From: Pseudomonas antarctica
GTDB taxonomy: Bacteria > Pseudomonadota > Gammaproteobacteria > Pseudomonadales > Pseudomonadaceae
Length of the DNA: 64,000 nucleotides
Direction: 5' to 3'
Assembly: GCF_001647715.1 (NCBI RefSeq)
Contig: NZ_CP015600.1
Location: 4,402,001-4,466,000, forward strand
Part shown: one piece after another, positions 61,739-64,000 of the stretch
Layout: each line of letters starts with the position of its first letter
How positions within the stretch are numbered: the first letter of the stretch is position 1
Program-made: the position numbers and the translations under genes
The notes under the pieces: generated by a model
The model's input: the letters and a program-made list of their open reading frames with translations, nothing else
Told to the model about the DNA's origin: nothing
The model's database searches: none

Positions 61739-62674
61739 TTACCGACGGCGCTTTTCGTACAGCTTAGCCTCACCCGGTGGCCGGCTCTTGAAGCGCCGGT
61801 GGGTCCACAGGTATTGCTCGGGGCATTCGCGTACCGAGGCTTCGACCCACTGGTTGATACGCAGGCAGTCGATCTCATCGGTTTCGCCAGGGAAGTCGGT
61901 CAACGGCGGGTGGATCACCAGGCGATAACCACTGCCATCGGCCAGGCGCTCCTGGGTAAACGGCATCACCAGTGCCCTGCCCAGGCGCGCAAACTTGCTG
62001 GTGGCGGTCACGGTAGCCGCCTGAATGCCGAACAACGGCACGAAGATACTTTGCTTGGCGCCGTAGTCCTGGTCCGGCGCGTACCAGATGGCTCGGCCCG
62101 AGCGCAGCAATTTGAGCATACCGCGCACGTCGTCGCGTTCCACCGCCAGGGAATCGAGGTTATGCCGCTCACGGCCACGGCGCTGTATAAAGTCGAACAG
62201 CGGGTTGCCATGCTCGCGGTACATGCCATCAATGGTGTGCTTCTGCCCGAGCAGGGCCGCGCCGATTTCCAGGGTCGTGAAGTGCAAGGCCATCAGGATC
62301 ACGCCCTTGCCGTCCAGATGCGCCTGCTTCAAATGTTCAAGCCCTTCGACATGGGCCAGGCGCGCCAGACGCGACGTAGGCCACCACCAGCTCATGGCCA
62401 TCTCAAAAAAGGCGATGCCGGTGGACGCGAAGTTTGCCTTGAGCAACTGCTTGCGCTCTTGGGCGGACTTTTCCGGGAAGCACAGCTCGAGGTTGCGCGC
62501 GGCGATGCGGCGGCGATCACCAGCCACGCGGTACATGCCCGCACCAAGCAATCGACCAATGGTCAACAACGCCCGGTAGGGCAACTGAGTGATCAGCCAC
62601 AGCAAGCCGAGCCCCAGCCATAGCAGCCAAAAACGCGGGTGAAGAAATACAGCTCGAAAACGCGGGCGATCCAT
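61739..62674 (-). CDS. Lipid A biosynthesis acyltransferase (LpxL/HtrB family)
   Basis: 311 residues. One N-terminal membrane helix ([20 protein letters not shown]), then the acyltransferase domain with the H-x4-D/E motif ALHFTTLE and [20 protein letters not shown]. It adds a secondary lauroyl-type chain to lipid A at the inner membrane. The ATG at 62674 ([16 protein letters not shown]) is the family start; a TTG 21 bases upstream is in frame. Divergent from minC, as in P. aeruginosa. Confidence 0.92.
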   Translation of the reverse strand: MDRPRFRAVFLHPRFWLLWLGLGLLWLITQLPYRALLTIGRLLGAGMYRVAGDRRRIAARNLELCFPEKSAQERKQLLKANFASTGIAFFEMAMSWWWPTSRLARLAHVEGLEHLKQAHLDGKGVILMALHFTTLEIGAALLGQKHTIDGMYREHGNPLFDFIQRRGRERHNLDSLAVERDDVRGMLKLLRSGRAIWYAPDQDYGAKQSIFVPLFGIQAATVTATSKFARLGRALVMPFTQERLADGSGYRLVIHPPLTDFPGETDEIDCLRINQWVEASVRECPEQYLWTHRRFKSRPPGEAKLYEKRRR

Positions 62675-62793
62675 TACAGATTCCGGTAAAGACAAGGGCC
62701 GCGCATTCTACAACGGTTCGACTCGGCTTGCGGCCCGTGGATGTTCTCGTTATAAGTCTCGACACTTTTCGTGACAAGCCGCTTTTGCCGACC

Positions 62794-63531
62794 ATGAGCC
62801 AAACCGAACCGCTAGACCAAGATCCCGTGTTCCAGCTGAAAGGCAGCATGCTCGCCATCACCGTGCTGGAGCTGGCCCGCAATGACCTCGACGCCCTGGA
62901 CCGCCAACTGGCCGCCAAGGTCGCCCTGGCGCCGAATTTTTTCAACAATGCCCCACTGGTGCTGGCCCTGGACAAACTCCCGGCCGGCCAAGGCGCGATT
63001 GATTTGCCCGGCCTGATGCGCGTGTGCCGCTCCCATGGCTTGCGTACCCTGGCAATTCGCGCCAGCCGTATCGAAGACATTGCCGCGGCCATCGCCATTG
63101 AACTGCCAGTACTGCCACCGTCCGGTGCCCGCGAGCGCCCGCTCGACCCGACGGAAGGTGAAGTGAAGAAAAAACCGGAAAAACCGCCGGAACCCACGGT
63201 CAAGCCTACAAAGATCATCACCTCCCCCGTACGCGGCGGGCAGCAAATTTACGCCCAGGGCGGCGACCTCGTGGTGATCGCTCCGGTCAGCCCGGGTGCG
63301 GAACTTCTGGCCGATGGCAACATCCATGTATACGGCCCGATGCGCGGACGTGCCCTCGCCGGCATCAAGGGCGATACCAAGGCGCGTATTTTTTGCCAGC
63401 AGTTGACCGCTGAGCTAGTGTCGATCGCAGGCCAGTACAAGGTTTCAGAAGATTTGCGCCGTGATCCGCTGTGGGGGGCCGGGGTACAAGTCAGCCTGTC
63501 GGGCGATGTGTTGAACATCATCCGTCTTTAA
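62794..63531 (+). CDS. minC: Septum site-determining protein MinC
   Basis: 245 residues. The N-terminal domain ([20 protein letters not shown]) inhibits FtsZ; a charged linker ([19 protein letters not shown], about 140-160) joins the C-terminal beta-helix ([36 protein letters not shown]) that binds MinD. It blocks division at the poles. The ATG at 62794 gives the usual length; the frame upstream lacks similarity. minD follows 200 bases later. Confidence 0.97.
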   Translation: MSQTEPLDQDPVFQLKGSMLAITVLELARNDLDALDRQLAAKVALAPNFFNNAPLVLALDKLPAGQGAIDLPGLMRVCRSHGLRTLAIRASRIEDIAAAIAIELPVLPPSGARERPLDPTEGEVKKKPEKPPEPTVKPTKIITSPVRGGQQIYAQGGDLVVIAPVSPGAELLADGNIHVYGPMRGRALAGIKGDTKARIFCQQLTAELVSIAGQYKVSEDLRRDPLWGAGVQVSLSGDVLNIIRL

Positions 63532-63731
63532 CGGATACTGCCGCATTTTCCAAGCATCTCTAGACTCTGATAGCACAGCGAAACCGGCAAGACTTACGTA
63601 GGAATAATTAGAAGTTGGCTTTCCTTTTCGGGAACCACATCTTTTTCCTACAAAGGCTGTCCGCCTGCAGCGAGTTCCAAGAGATGTTTTTCAGGGACCG
63701 AAAAGTCCTTTTTCCTTAGGGGTGAAACACC

Positions 63732-64000
63732 TTGGCCAAGATTCTCGTGGTTACATCCGGCAAGGGTGGTGTGGGTAAGACCACCACCAGCGCCGCTATC
63801 GGTACCGGCCTCGCTCTGCGCGGCCACAAGACAGTCATCGTCGACTTCGACGTCGGTTTGCGTAACCTCGACCTGATCATGGGCTGCGAACGCCGCGTGG
63901 TGTACGACTTCGTCAACGTAGTGAACGGCGAAGCCAACCTGCAACAGGCCCTGATCAAGGACAAGCGCCTTGAGAACCTGTACGTGCTGGCCGCCAGCCA
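63732..64000 (+). CDS. minD: Septum site-determining ATPase MinD, 3' truncated by window edge
   Basis: The first 89 codons are visible. The deviant Walker A motif is SGKGGVGKTTTSA (residues 9-21), followed by VDFDVGLRNLDLIMGCERRV, specific for MinD. MinD binds the membrane with ATP and recruits MinC and MinE. The start is TTG at 63732 (AKILVVTSGKGG follows), with GGGGTG upstream. minE is expected beyond the window. Confidence 0.97.
   Translation, partial: MAKILVVTSGKGGVGKTTTSAAIGTGLALRGHKTVIVDFDVGLRNLDLIMGCERRVVYDFVNVVNGEANLQQALIKDKRLENLYVLAAS

Overview
The window is a piece of chromosome from a Pseudomonas of the fluorescens group. The evidence is the high-GC coding, the protein sequences (RsmA/CsrA paralog, DUF3509, YheU, MinC/MinD), the divergent lipid A acyltransferase/minCD arrangement, and many paired REP sequences of the type abundant in P. 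fluorescens genomes. Both ends cut genes: fumC has lost about 25 N-terminal residues and minD runs off the right end. No rRNA, tRNA or CRISPR array was seen.

Layout. 1-6.1 kb: fumC, a VirJ-like lipase-fold protein, an EamA exporter, a thiolase and a two-domain polyphosphate:AMP phosphotransferase. 6.2-11.1 kb: a 1615-residue predicted secreted toxin with a dermonecrotic-toxin-like N-terminus, leucine-rich repeats and a C-terminal NEL-type E3 ubiquitin ligase. 11.3-18.3 kb: mnmC, then the three-gene osmoprotectant operon for N-acetylglutaminylglutamine amide. 18.4-27.2 kb: small regulators (YheU, CsrA), an SDR, an LTA-synthase-like enzyme, an ankyrin protein, a fatty acyl-CoA synthetase, a DUF3509 gene behind a strong sigma-54-type promoter and a solo LuxR regulator. 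27.4-35.2 kb: aroC with an MFS transporter and an acireductone dioxygenase paralog that lacks two metal ligands, then prmB, an isochorismatase-fold protein and an Smr protein.

35.3-37.3 kb is a decayed integrative element inserted at the 5' end of folE. It has a duplicated folE sequence at its two ends, a broken tyrosine integrase, a dead small gene and one intact AT-rich VOC gene. 38-47 kb holds glutaredoxin, a CitMHS/AtuA operon with a divergent LysR gene, an aminotransferase/GST pair with a divergent MarR gene and two matching palindromic operators, a purine permease and a LysE exporter. 47.0-52.3 kb encodes a second giant toxin-like protein (1752 residues) with an unassigned C-terminus.

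52.4-60.5 kb carries a full route from urate to glyoxylate and urea: PuuD, UraH, UraD, PuuE, allantoicase and ureidoglycolate lyase, plus a urate/xanthine permease and a Tsx-like porin. A palindrome TTGTAYACAA sits before uraH, before puuE and also before the distant purine permease at 45 kb, which suggests one GntR-type regulon. 60.5-64 kb ends with a patatin, a lipid A acyltransferase and the minC-minD operon.
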